From contig OY776378.1 in the NCBI GenBank assembly GCA_963675575.1, positions 1,054,001 to 1,118,000 on the forward strand: DNA of 64,000 bases, given 5' to 3'. The DNA is from JAGLOK01 sp963675575 (GTDB lineage: Bacteria; Bacillota; Clostridia; Christensenellales; UMGS416). The notes beneath the pieces are model-generated. The model was given only the letters and a program-made list of their open reading frames with translations. It was not told the DNA's origin and did not search any database. The first letter of the stretch is position 1. Each line of letters starts with the position of its first letter. Below are positions 1-8,330 of this stretch, piece by piece. The translations under genes and the position numbers were made by a program.

Positions 1-57
1 TATGTGGAAATTTACTTATTATTTCTATATTTGCATATTAAAATTAAGGAGAGCCTA

Positions 58-333
58 ATGCCTAGTGAAAAACGATGTAATGCTGCAAGAGAAGTAACGG
101 GCAGCAGATTGACAAACATTGAAATTAATATACAATATTGCGGTTTAAGTAGTTACGATAAATTTATATTATCTAATTCAATAGAAAAAGTATTAAGAAC
201 GCACAATGTTTCGATAGAAGAAGGTTGGAAAGTTTTCAAGGATGAACTTGAAGATATTGCGTTGGAATATCTGGTGAATTCGGCAACGGCGTTTTGCCTT
301 TATAAGGATTGGAAAAGTAACAAGAACAAATAA
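58..333 (+). CDS. Small hypothetical protein
   Basis: This encodes about 91 residues that I do not recognise. The frame is open a further 18 codons upstream, but the ATG at 58 has AAGGAG at 46-51 with 6 bases of spacing, so it is the better start. The product is mixed alpha-helical in appearance, with no signal peptide or membrane segment; its second half is acidic and ends in a lysine-rich tail (KSNKNK). The gene stands alone at the window edge; the next 250 bases hold no gene. The good ribosome binding site supports a real gene, but no function can be given. Confidence 0.5.
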   Translation: MPSEKRCNAAREVTGSRLTNIEINIQYCGLSSYDKFILSNSIEKVLRTHNVSIEEGWKVFKDELEDIALEYLVNSATAFCLYKDWKSNKNK

Positions 334-585
334 ATTGGGACATTGAGACGAGTGGCTTAAGAGGTTTTTATACAAAACTTACTCAGGGGCTATAAGATAT
401 AAACTTGAAGTCGAATATTAACCACAATAGTATGAAGAGCTATTAGTGTTCATATTACATGATATATAGTTTGCTAAATTCACCCACGAATTTAAGTTAA
501 GTTTAGCACCATCGAAGCCCAAGCGTTAGCGATCAATAACGATTTGTGGTTTATTTACTCTATATCGTTGTGAATATACAATATA

Positions 586-1608
586 TTACCACCTATTGTG
601 AACCTTCTCCGCAAACCCTAATAAATCTTTAACCTCTACTTGTGTGCCGTCATCCAGCACGGAAACTCCTGTGAACCTGCCGAACACTTGATGCTGATTG
701 CTGCGGATAATTCCGATGTTCGTATCATCAAATCTATCGAGGACGGGAACAAAGTCCATTTCGAATCGGTTATCATTGCTGGTGAACCGCCACGGTTTTA
801 AAAAGCTGTCTTCGGGGATGTGAAATTCAACTTTGTCGAATTTATTCGACTTGCCATTATAGAAAATCATGTTTTCCGTTGCGGCCGATGTGTCGCCGAA
901 GCCATAGCCTATGTTGAAACCAAACAGGTTGCCGTCAAGAGTTCCCGAAGCACTGCCCCAGTACCAAGTGTTGGAGTAAGTCCATACACCGCGTCCCCAG
1001 TCCAGAGTGCCGAAGGATGTGTCTTTGTCAAACTTGTATGCTTTTTCCCCAAGTGTGATTTCGCCGGAAGCCGGCATGCAGTTTATCTTTTGATTATAAT
1101 AAAAAGCCTTTTTGTTTTTAGCGAACGGGGTAGCGATAACCATTGTATCTGCTGATGTGTCCTGGTGCAAAAGGAGGCTTCCCGAAAGAGTTTGCCCGTC
1201 ATCAAAGTCATCGAAATCAACTTCAAGTAATCTGTCACCACTCTGATGTGAAAAGCTCATGAATACACGCTTATTTGCAAAAACTACGTCCCCTTCTTTT
1301 GATGTGTTCGGCATTTTAAATTTACCTAAAGGAAAAGGCGTTATAACTGCAGATGTTATGTTTTTTTTGCTTTCCCATTCCATAATTGAAGCGGACACAA
1401 AACCCATGTAGCCGTTGTCGGCAATCGTCATTGCCACTGCGAAATCGTCATTTACAGCAATGTAATAATCCCATTCTTTAATTCTAAACTTTGGTGCCTT
1501 AATATCACTGCGTGAGTATTGCCAAAGCAAATCAGTTGCATAGCCGGGGTTTGAAATCTGACCGGTTATATCCAATAATTGCTGAGCTTTAATAATTTTA
1601 TTTTGCAT
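586..1608 (-). CDS. DUF2804 domain-containing protein
   Basis: This 340-residue protein matches the DUF2804 family in length and in its signature aromatic stretch (GTLDWGRGVWTYSNTWYWGS, near residues 195-215). Members are predicted beta-rich soluble proteins of unknown biochemical role, sometimes compared to lipocalin-like folds. There is no signal peptide or transmembrane helix, so it is probably cytoplasmic. It is monocistronic, diverging from the MarR regulator at 1873. The start ATG is preceded by a GGGGAAAT purine stretch. The family call is from recognition of the tryptophan-rich core; function is not inferred. Confidence 0.75.
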   Translation of the reverse strand: MQNKIIKAQQLLDITGQISNPGYATDLLWQYSRSDIKAPKFRIKEWDYYIAVNDDFAVAMTIADNGYMGFVSASIMEWESKKNITSAVITPFPLGKFKMPNTSKEGDVVFANKRVFMSFSHQSGDRLLEVDFDDFDDGQTLSGSLLLHQDTSADTMVIATPFAKNKKAFYYNQKINCMPASGEITLGEKAYKFDKDTSFGTLDWGRGVWTYSNTWYWGSASGTLDGNLFGFNIGYGFGDTSAATENMIFYNGKSNKFDKVEFHIPEDSFLKPWRFTSNDNRFEMDFVPVLDRFDDTNIGIIRSNQHQVFGRFTGVSVLDDGTQVEVKDLLGFAEKVHNRW

Positions 1609-1807
1609 AATATTTCCCCGTACAAATTTATACTAATCATTATACACTATATGGACAAAGCTAAAATATAAATATTACATCTTTTTTAAGTTTTCTTATC
1701 GTTGATCAGTATTTTTTATGTGAAATATTGTATATATAAATGACATATATTCTCTTAACTTTATTTTAAAACTTATTGTGAACATTGCGTAAATGCCCCA
1801 GATATAA

Positions 1808-1856
1808 TTGACTTTGTCTTCAAATTATGATAAATTACAAAAAGTCGATTATCAAA
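1808..1856 (+). promoter_or_regulatory. Promoter and possible FabT-type operator upstream of the MarR regulator
   Basis: TTGACT at 1808-1813 and TAAATT at 1831-1836 are separated by 17 bases, a plausible sigma-A promoter. Just downstream, GTCGATTATCAAA at 1844-1856 resembles the TTTGATNATCAAA-like operators described for FabT regulators (11 of 13 positions by eye). A site overlapping the transcription start would fit autoregulation by the gene that follows. The operator call is inference. Confidence 0.4.
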
Positions 1857-1872
1857 TAGTTCGAGGCTCAAA

Positions 1873-2328
1873 ATGAAAAATGAAAACCAAAACGCCTATG
1901 GGACACTAAATTATCTTTTGGTCGATTTGTTTAATGATATTCTTTCAATAGAAGAAAGCTTTTTAAGAAAAGGGGAGTTCAAAGACCTTTCGATGAGAGA
2001 CTTTCATATCATTGAACAAATGTCGAGATTGAGTCACACAAACATGACTTTACTTGCCAAAAATGTAAGGGTTACAAAGGGTACGCTTACAGTTGCAATC
2101 GATAACTTGGTCAGAAAAGGGTATGTGGAGCGTTCGAGAAAATCTTCTGATAGGCGTATGGTTGAGGTATGGCTTACGGATAAAGCAAAAAGTGCTGAAG
2201 AGATTCATGCGAAATTTCATGATGAGATGATAAGAGATGTCATTAGTGACTTGGCTCCAGAAGAGCTTGAAGTTTTAGAACTGGCTTTAAGTAAGGTTAA
2301 TGATTACTTTGTAAGAAAATATAATTAG
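1873..2328 (+). CDS. fabT: MarR-family regulator, probable FabT fatty acid synthesis repressor
   Basis: This 151-residue MarR-type winged-helix protein has the recognition-helix region (LAKNVRVTKGTLTVAIDNLVRKGYV, about residues 65-90) and the wing with the conserved D-R pair (SSDRRMVEVWLT). It sits directly upstream of an unbroken acetyl-CoA carboxylase and FAS-II gene run in the same orientation. That is the location of FabT in streptococci and of its homologues in clostridia, where acyl-ACP-bound FabT represses the cluster. The family is clear from sequence; the FabT role is inferred from context. A 272-base gap to accB leaves room for a second promoter. Confidence 0.75.
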   Translation: MKNENQNAYGTLNYLLVDLFNDILSIEESFLRKGEFKDLSMRDFHIIEQMSRLSHTNMTLLAKNVRVTKGTLTVAIDNLVRKGYVERSRKSSDRRMVEVWLTDKAKSAEEIHAKFHDEMIRDVISDLAPEELEVLELALSKVNDYFVRKYN

Positions 2329-2600
2329 CCTTATTTATAAATATATATGTAAGTAAGTAATGAGTTTATTAGCGTTTGTCGCGTTCGAAATCATTTTATA
2401 TTAATTTTTTATTTATTACTGACACTCTCATTGTTTTACTTCCATAAAAATAGTTAGCAAAGGAGGTATTTGAAAAAATCCAGCGGTATGCTAATTCTTT
2501 TTATCATGGTTAAAAGGCTATAAGAAGCGGGGATTATTGCTTGAGCCTTACGCGGTGTTATTCATTTGACACGCGGACAAAAATAAATAGGTAGGACAAT

Positions 2601-3044
2601 ATGAAATATACTAAAGATGAAATATATAGTCTGGTCAAAGAACTTTCTGAGCTTAATATTGCAGAACTTACAGTGAAAAGTGAAGACCTGACGATTAAAA
2701 TAAAACACAGCTTAAATGCTGAACTTGCAAAAGAAGCAAGAACTCAAAATAATTATAGCAATATTGAAACAGCTATTGAAGATTTCGCTCCGGCTGAAAA
2801 ACCTGGCAAAGCTATAGCGGCTCCGATTCACGGCACTTTTTATAGTGCTTCCGGGCCTGAAGATCCTCCTTATGTAAAAGAAGGAGACAAGGTTAAAAAA
2901 GGGCAACCTATTTGCATACTTGAAGCAATGAAAATGATGAATACTATCAATATGCCCGAAGACGGTGTGATTCTTTCAGTTGAAGTTTCCAACGAAGATA
3001 TTGTAGACGCAGGGCAGGTGCTTGTGCGTTATGATGTCCTGTAG
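2601..3044 (+). CDS. accB: Acetyl-CoA carboxylase biotin carboxyl carrier protein
   Basis: AccB carries biotin between the carboxylase and transferase halves of acetyl-CoA carboxylase, which makes malonyl-CoA, the first committed step of fatty acid synthesis. The 147-residue length is typical. The C-terminal biotinyl domain shows the EAMKMMN motif with the biotinylated lysine near residue 111; an N-terminal helical domain (about 1-40) and a flexible acidic linker precede it. It is the first gene of the acc-fab run and ends 6 bases before accC. It is preceded by a GGTAGGA purine stretch. Confidence 0.95.
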   Translation: MKYTKDEIYSLVKELSELNIAELTVKSEDLTIKIKHSLNAELAKEARTQNNYSNIETAIEDFAPAEKPGKAIAAPIHGTFYSASGPEDPPYVKEGDKVKKGQPICILEAMKMMNTINMPEDGVILSVEVSNEDIVDAGQVLVRYDVL

Positions 3045-3050
3045 GCCAAT

Positions 3051-4412
3051 ATGGATACGGTTTTAATCGCCAATAGAGGCGAAATTGCAGTAAGAATAAT
3101 TCGTGCTTGTCATAAAATGGGTTTAAAAACAGTTGCGGTATGCTCTGATGCAGACTCAGATTCTTTGCATGCGCGCTTGGCGGACAATTGTGTCTGCATA
3201 GGAAAAAGAAGCCTCGATAGCTCATACTTAAATATACCGGCACTTTTGGCGGTTGCACGTGCCTATAACGCACAATTTGTTCACCCGGGTGTTGGATTTT
3301 TAGCGGAAAGCGCGACATTCAGAAGATGGTGCGACAATGAAGGACTGACAATGATTGGTCCGTCTGCTGATGTCATGGAAGCTATGGGCGACAAACTCCT
3401 TGTTAAAAAAAGCTTAAAAAATCTTAATGTTCCTATGGTTCCGGGTACGGATGAAGCCATAAGTTCTTTAAGGCGTGCAAAACACGCTGCCAAAGAAATT
3501 GGTTATCCCGTGCTTTTAAAAGCCGCCGCCGGCGGTGGTGGTATGGGAATCAGAATAGTGGAAACACTCGAGGATTTCGATAAACAATTTAGTTTAGTAA
3601 GAAATGAAGCCCTAAGCGCCTTTGGCGATGGCAGGATTTTCATAGAAAAGCTATTAACCAATGTTCGCCACGTGGAAGTTCAGGTTTTGGCGGATAATTT
3701 TGGGAATGTATCTCATTTTAATACACGAGAGTGCTCTCTTCAAAGACGAAATCAAAAGCTTGTGGAGGAAGCCCCGGCATTGCTTATACCCGAAAAAACA
3801 AGAGACGCAATGCATAAGACAGCAGTGAATATTGTTCGTGCTACAGGCTATACAAATGCTGGCACAGTTGAATTTTTGGCTGACCATGAAGGCAACTATT
3901 ATTTCATGGAAATGAACACCCGAATTCAGGTGGAGCATCCAATTACAGAGCAGATAACTGGAGTTGATTTAATTCAGGCTCAGATAATGGCGGCTATGGG
4001 GCATGAGATTTCAATAGATCAAATGGATTTGGAGCCTAAAGGCTATGCAATTGAATGCAGAATAAACGCGGAAGACCCTCTTAACGATTTTGCGCCTTCT
4101 CCAGGAAAACTCGGCTCAATTTCTTTGCCGGGCGGAATGGGTGTGCGAATAGATTCGGCAGTTGTGCCTGGAGATAGGGTATATCCTTTTTATGATTCTA
4201 TGATAATGAAGGTCATTGCACATGCGGAAGACCGCGAAAGCTGTATAGAGGTTATGCATCAGGCTTTAAGCGAACTTGAAATTGAGGGAGTAAAGCACAA
4301 CACAGATTTTCATCTTGCTATACTGGAGCATCCTGAATATCAAAGCGGTAAAGTTCACACAAAATGGATTGAACAAAAGATGTTGCCGCACTATTTGGAG
4401 GCGCGCCTATGA
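3051..4412 (+). CDS. accC: Acetyl-CoA carboxylase, biotin carboxylase subunit
   Basis: AccC uses ATP and bicarbonate to carboxylate the biotin on AccB. The 453-residue protein starts with the biotin carboxylase N-terminal fold (LIANRGEIAVRIIRA), followed by the ATP-grasp domain with the glycine-rich loop KAAAGGGGMGI (about residues 158-168) and the EMNTRIQVEHP active-site segment near residue 290, then the C-terminal domain. Its stop overlaps the accD start by 4 bases (ATGA), indicating translational coupling. No strong Shine-Dalgarno is visible, so it probably relies on coupling to accB. Confidence 0.96.
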   Translation: MDTVLIANRGEIAVRIIRACHKMGLKTVAVCSDADSDSLHARLADNCVCIGKRSLDSSYLNIPALLAVARAYNAQFVHPGVGFLAESATFRRWCDNEGLTMIGPSADVMEAMGDKLLVKKSLKNLNVPMVPGTDEAISSLRRAKHAAKEIGYPVLLKAAAGGGGMGIRIVETLEDFDKQFSLVRNEALSAFGDGRIFIEKLLTNVRHVEVQVLADNFGNVSHFNTRECSLQRRNQKLVEEAPALLIPEKTRDAMHKTAVNIVRATGYTNAGTVEFLADHEGNYYFMEMNTRIQVEHPITEQITGVDLIQAQIMAAMGHEISIDQMDLEPKGYAIECRINAEDPLNDFAPSPGKLGSISLPGGMGVRIDSAVVPGDRVYPFYDSMIMKVIAHAEDRESCIEVMHQALSELEIEGVKHNTDFHLAILEHPEYQSGKVHTKWIEQKMLPHYLEARL

Positions 4413-5260
4413 AAAATATATTTTCGGAAAAGGGAAACGGTGTAAACAGCAGGAGAAAACACAGCGTTGTAAGCGAGATTAAGTGCTCTGTTTGCGGCAG
4501 GAACGTTCTTGAGGAGCTTGCGCGGACAAATTCTTCGATTTGCCCATTTTGCAACAGCGATTTTAGGATGAGGGCGAAAGACAGAATAGATCAGGTGTTT
4601 GATAAAGACACTTTTGTAGAGCAAGATACGGGACTTAAGACCAATGATGTTTTAAATTTCCCCGATTATAAAAAGAAGCTATCAGAAAATAAAAAGAAAT
4701 CGGGATTAAAAGAAGCTGTTATTACAGGCACTGGTAATATTGATGGTGTAAAAATAGCAACTGCTGTTATGGACTCGATGTTTATGATGGGATCTATGGG
4801 AGTTGTTGTTGGGCAAAAAATCGTAAACATAGCAGACTATGCCACTCAGAACAAGCTCCCCCTTGTGATATTTAGCGCTTCAGGCGGAGCAAGAATGCAG
4901 GAAGGCATGTTCTCTTTGATGCAGATGACGCGATGTTCTATCGCTATAAATAAACATTCGTCGGCCGGCTTATTATATATAAGCGTGCTGACACATCCAA
5001 CCACGGGAGGCGTGGCCGCAAGCTTTGCAATGCAGGGAGATATTATTTTGGCCGAGCCCGGAGCATTAATCGGGTTTGCGGGGCCGAGAGTAATACAGCA
5101 AACCGTTAAAGAAGTGCTTCCGGATGGGTTTCAGCGTTCGGAATACTTGCTGGCAAATGGAATGATAGATGCAATTGTTCAAAGAAAAGAGATGAAACAA
5201 CTGCTTTCAAAGATAATCAAAATGCATGTGCCCCAAAAAAAGAAAGGGGATAAATCATGA
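4409..5260 (+). CDS. accD: Acetyl-CoA carboxylase carboxyltransferase beta subunit
   Basis: AccD forms the carboxyltransferase with AccA, moving the carboxyl group from biotin to acetyl-CoA. The 283-residue sequence has the N-terminal four-cysteine zinc ribbon (Cys26, Cys29, Cys45, Cys48) and the crotonase-like core with SASGGARMQEG and TTGGVAASFA, where the glycine-rich turns form oxyanion holes. It overlaps accC by 4 bases at its start and accA by 4 bases at its end, so subunit stoichiometry is probably set by coupled translation. Confidence 0.96.
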   Translation: MKNIFSEKGNGVNSRRKHSVVSEIKCSVCGRNVLEELARTNSSICPFCNSDFRMRAKDRIDQVFDKDTFVEQDTGLKTNDVLNFPDYKKKLSENKKKSGLKEAVITGTGNIDGVKIATAVMDSMFMMGSMGVVVGQKIVNIADYATQNKLPLVIFSASGGARMQEGMFSLMQMTRCSIAINKHSSAGLLYISVLTHPTTGGVAASFAMQGDIILAEPGALIGFAGPRVIQQTVKEVLPDGFQRSEYLLANGMIDAIVQRKEMKQLLSKIIKMHVPQKKKGDKS

Positions 5261-6069
5261 CTCCAAAAAAAATAGACACAGCTGCTTGGAAAACTGTTCA
5301 AAAGGCTCGTGACCCGGAAAGGCCTGTTGGAAAGCACTATATTGATGTTTTATTTGATGATTTTATAGCATTTCGCGGGGATAGGCTTTATGGCGATGAC
5401 AAAGCAATAGAGGCGGGAATCGCGATGCTAAATGATATGCCTGTTACCGTGATTACCCAGCACAAGGGTTCAAGCCTCGAAGAGAGAATGCAGCAGAACT
5501 TTGGCATGGCTCACCCCGAAGGCTACAGAAAATCACTTAGACTAATGAAACAGGCCGAAAAATTCAAACGGCCGGTAGTGTGCATTATAGACACAAATGG
5601 CGCATATCCGGGAATAGGCGCGGAGGAACGCGGACAGGCTATGGCTATCGCACAAAATCTATTTGAGCTTGCCAGTCTTAAAACGCCTGTAATAAGTGTG
5701 ATAATAGGCGAAGGCGGAAGCGGGGGAGCACTTGCTTTGGCTTTATCTGACCATATAATAATGCTTGAAAATACTATATATTCTGTTATTACGCCTGAAG
5801 GATGCGCATCCATACTTCTAAAAGATGCATCTAAAGCTCAGGAAGTGGCTGCTCACTTAAAACTTACGGCTAAGGATTTAAAAGGTTTTAAAATGATTGA
5901 TTCGATAATTAAAGAGCCGGAAAAACTTACGCTTGAAAACTTAAGTCAAGTGTCAAATGTTCTTAAAAAGGAAATATACACAACGCTTAAAAAGCTAATG
6001 AAACTAAGCGAAGATGACCTTGTGCTTAAAAGGCAGCAAAAATATCTTAACGTTGCGGGAGAAATATAA
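5257..6069 (+). CDS. accA: Acetyl-CoA carboxylase carboxyltransferase alpha subunit
   Basis: AccA is the partner of AccD in the carboxyltransferase. The 270-residue protein is shorter than the E. coli enzyme (about 319) but normal for Bacillota. It shows FRGDRLYGDD, the DTNGAYPGIGAEERGQ segment and the glycine-rich IGEGGSGGALAL and TPEGCASIL signatures of the family. Its start overlaps the accD stop (ATGA), and fabH begins on the base after its stop, so it lies in the middle of a tightly packed operon. Confidence 0.95.
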   Translation: MTPKKIDTAAWKTVQKARDPERPVGKHYIDVLFDDFIAFRGDRLYGDDKAIEAGIAMLNDMPVTVITQHKGSSLEERMQQNFGMAHPEGYRKSLRLMKQAEKFKRPVVCIIDTNGAYPGIGAEERGQAMAIAQNLFELASLKTPVISVIIGEGGSGGALALALSDHIIMLENTIYSVITPEGCASILLKDASKAQEVAAHLKLTAKDLKGFKMIDSIIKEPEKLTLENLSQVSNVLKKEIYTTLKKLMKLSEDDLVLKRQQKYLNVAGEI

Positions 6070-7056
6070 ATGGGAATAAGCATAATCGGGTGCGGACATG
6101 AAATGCCAAAATTTACAGCGACAAATGAGTATCTTGAAAAAATTGTTGACACATCGGATGAATGGATTGTTAAACGCACAGGAATGAAAGAGAGACGTCT
6201 TATAACTGACGAGACCTTGAGCGGACTTGCAAGTGAAGCTTCAAAAAAGGCTATCGAAGTTGCGGAAATTGACAAGCAGGAAATAGGGTTGATAATCGCC
6301 GCTACATTTACAAGCGACACGAAGACACCCGCACTTGCCAGCAATGTGCAAAAAGCGCTAGGCATAGAGCGCGCGGCGGCTATGGATCTTTCAGCCGGAT
6401 GCACTGGCTTCATATATGCGCTAGCTACTGCAAAAGGGTTAATGGAAACCATGGGCATTGATACTGCGTTGGTAATAGGAGCCGATTACATTTCAAAAGA
6501 TATTGACTGGACAGACAGGAGCACATGTGTACTGTTTGGTGATGGAACTGGCGCTGTAGTTCTTAAGAAAACACAAGAAGAAGGCATAGGTGAGATATAT
6601 TTAAACGGAAAGCCTGATATTGATGATGTCTTGTATGTATATGATAAAAAAGCGGACCATCCGTGGCGAGAAACCGATGGCGATACCGAAAAGATAAACT
6701 CTCTTTTTATGAAGGGTGCTGAAGTTTATGAATTCGCTTGCGGTGCGATGGTGGAGACGCTGGAAAAACTCAAAGAAAAACTTGGCAGGTCAATCAAAAA
6801 AATAATACCCCATCAGGCAAACGGCAGGATAATAAAATATGCGTCTGTGAAATCAAAGATACCGCTAAAAAACTTTTATGTGAACATACAAAAATATGCG
6901 AATACTTCCGCCGCCACAATACCTATTGCGATTGATGAAGCATGGAAAGAAGGCTGGCTGAAAAAAGACGACGAAATAGCATTGGTTGGCTTCGGAGCAG
7001 GGCTTACATGGGGCGGGCTTACACTAAAGTGGCAATTACCCGATTACACGGGTTAA
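6070..7056 (+). CDS. fabH: Beta-ketoacyl-ACP synthase III
   Basis: FabH condenses an acyl-CoA primer with malonyl-ACP to start each fatty acid chain. The 328-residue thiolase-fold protein carries the full Cys-His-Asn triad: Cys111 in DLSAGCTGF, His248 in IIPHQANGR and Asn278 in KYANTSAAT. The ATG follows the accA stop with no gap, so expression depends on the upstream genes. Substrate choice (straight or branched primers) cannot be read from sequence. Confidence 0.95.
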   Translation: MGISIIGCGHEMPKFTATNEYLEKIVDTSDEWIVKRTGMKERRLITDETLSGLASEASKKAIEVAEIDKQEIGLIIAATFTSDTKTPALASNVQKALGIERAAAMDLSAGCTGFIYALATAKGLMETMGIDTALVIGADYISKDIDWTDRSTCVLFGDGTGAVVLKKTQEEGIGEIYLNGKPDIDDVLYVYDKKADHPWRETDGDTEKINSLFMKGAEVYEFACGAMVETLEKLKEKLGRSIKKIIPHQANGRIIKYASVKSKIPLKNFYVNIQKYANTSAATIPIAIDEAWKEGWLKKDDEIALVGFGAGLTWGGLTLKWQLPDYTG

Positions 7057-7087
7057 TTAAATAATTATAATTAAAAAGGTGATTGAA

Positions 7088-7309
7088 ATGAAAGAAAAAT
7101 TATTGAAAATTTTAGCAGAACAATTGGATATGGAAACCAGCGAACTTACAGACGACAAAAGCTTTATGGATGACCTTGACATGGATTCGCTTGACATGGT
7201 TGAAATGACAGTCGAGCTTGAGCAGGAGCTTGGCGTTTCTTTTGAGCAAGAACAGCTTGCTGAAATTAAAACAATTGGAGACCTTGTTGCTCTTATAGAA
7301 AAAGGTTAA
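7088..7309 (+). CDS. acpP: Acyl carrier protein
   Basis: ACP holds growing acyl chains on a phosphopantetheine arm. The 73-residue acidic protein has the modification site DMDSLDM with Ser34 and the four-helix ACP pattern. A GTG at 7079 is in frame, but AAGGTGA overlapping it is an ideal Shine-Dalgarno for the ATG at 7088, so the shorter start is preferred. A strong hairpin follows it immediately, which may raise acpP transcript over the downstream fab genes. Confidence 0.93.
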   Translation: MKEKLLKILAEQLDMETSELTDDKSFMDDLDMDSLDMVEMTVELEQELGVSFEQEQLAEIKTIGDLVALIEKG

Positions 7310-7319
7310 TTAAAGAATG

Positions 7320-7359
7320 AAAACAACAGGCTGCAGTATTTGAGTGCAGCCGTTGTTTT
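7320..7359 (+). terminator. Stem-loop between acpP and fabK, probable partial terminator or attenuator
   Basis: AAAACAAC (7320-7327) plus GGCTGCA (7329-7335) pair with TGCAGCC (7345-7351) plus GTTGTTTT (7352-7359), with one bulged A and a 9-base loop. This is a 15-pair stem whose 3' edge ends in TTTT, with no longer T run. It lies inside an otherwise co-directional operon, so partial termination or mRNA end protection for acpP is more likely than full termination. Confidence 0.7.
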
Positions 7360-7379
7360 GATACCATCGGAGAGAATAT

Positions 7380-8330
7380 ATGAAACAAAGAATAGATAAG
7401 CTTTTGGGAATTGAATATCCCATCTTTCAGGGTGCGATGGCTTGGGTGTCTGATGCCAAATTGGCAGCCGCGGTTTCCAATGCGGGCGGATTGGGCATAA
7501 TAGCAGCAGGGAATGCCCCTGCTGACTGGGTTCGCGAGCAAATTGAGGAACTTAGAAAGGTTTGTAAAAAACCTTTCGGAGTGAACGTGATGCTGCTAAG
7601 CCCGTTTGCTGATGAAGTTTCCGAACTCGTAGCCGAGCTAAAGGTTCCGGTTGTAGTGACAGGAGCTGGAAACCCCAGAAAGTACATTGAAATGTGGAAG
7701 GCCGAAGGGATAAAAATTATTCCTGTTGTTCCCAGCCGCGCGCTTGCGACAATGATGGAAAAGATGGGCGTTGACGCGGTTATCGCAGAAGGCTGCGAAG
7801 CCGGCGGACACATAGGTGAGCTTACTACTATGGTATTGACTCCAATGATTGCCGAAACGGTTGACATTCCCGTTTTAGCGGCAGGAGGCATTTGCGATGC
7901 TCGTACCGCTGCGGCAGCTTTTGCTTTGGGTGCGGACGGAATTCAAGTAGGTACGCGGTTTATATTGGCCGAAGAATGCAATGTTCATGAAAACTACAAG
8001 AGCAGAGTCTCGAGAGCCAAAGATACCGACAGCAAGGTTACTGGAAGGGTCACAGGGCATCCTGTACGTGTTTTGCGCAATAATCTAACCCGGGAGCTTG
8101 CACGTCTTGAATATGAAAATGAGGGCGCGGTAAAAATTGAAGAACGTGGTGCAGGAACTTTGCGTGCCGCGGTAGTTGAGGGAGATCTTAAAGAAGGCTC
8201 GTTCATGGCTGGACAGTGTGCCTGCCGTATGGATAAAGTTGAACCTGCGAAAGCAATAATTGAAGATATATTTGATGATTCAAAGGTAAAGGCCGTATTA
8301 AGTGCTGTGGAGAAGGGGATGTCTGCATGA
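7380..8330 (+). CDS. fabK: Enoyl-ACP reductase II (FMN-dependent)
   Basis: FabK performs the last reduction of each elongation round, using FMN and NAD(P)H; it is unrelated to the SDR-type FabI. The 316-residue TIM-barrel protein opens with LLGIEYPIFQGAMAWVSDA and shows the family signatures EAGGHIGE (about residues 140-147) and GADGIQVGTRF. It resembles nitronate monooxygenases, but its position between acpP and fabD settles the call. No fabI is seen in the window. It overlaps fabD by 4 bases. Confidence 0.93.
   Translation: MKQRIDKLLGIEYPIFQGAMAWVSDAKLAAAVSNAGGLGIIAAGNAPADWVREQIEELRKVCKKPFGVNVMLLSPFADEVSELVAELKVPVVVTGAGNPRKYIEMWKAEGIKIIPVVPSRALATMMEKMGVDAVIAEGCEAGGHIGELTTMVLTPMIAETVDIPVLAAGGICDARTAAAAFALGADGIQVGTRFILAEECNVHENYKSRVSRAKDTDSKVTGRVTGHPVRVLRNNLTRELARLEYENEGAVKIEERGAGTLRAAVVEGDLKEGSFMAGQCACRMDKVEPAKAIIEDIFDDSKVKAVLSAVEKGMSA

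Noticed and set aside
334..585. Gene or RNA in the 252-base gap after the first small gene
   Set aside because: Only short frames without ribosome binding sites and a weak ATCGTT/AACGAT symmetry are present.
7380..8330. FabK considered as a nitronate monooxygenase
   Set aside because: The families are related, but the position between acpP and fabD and the absence of another enoyl reductase favour FabK.
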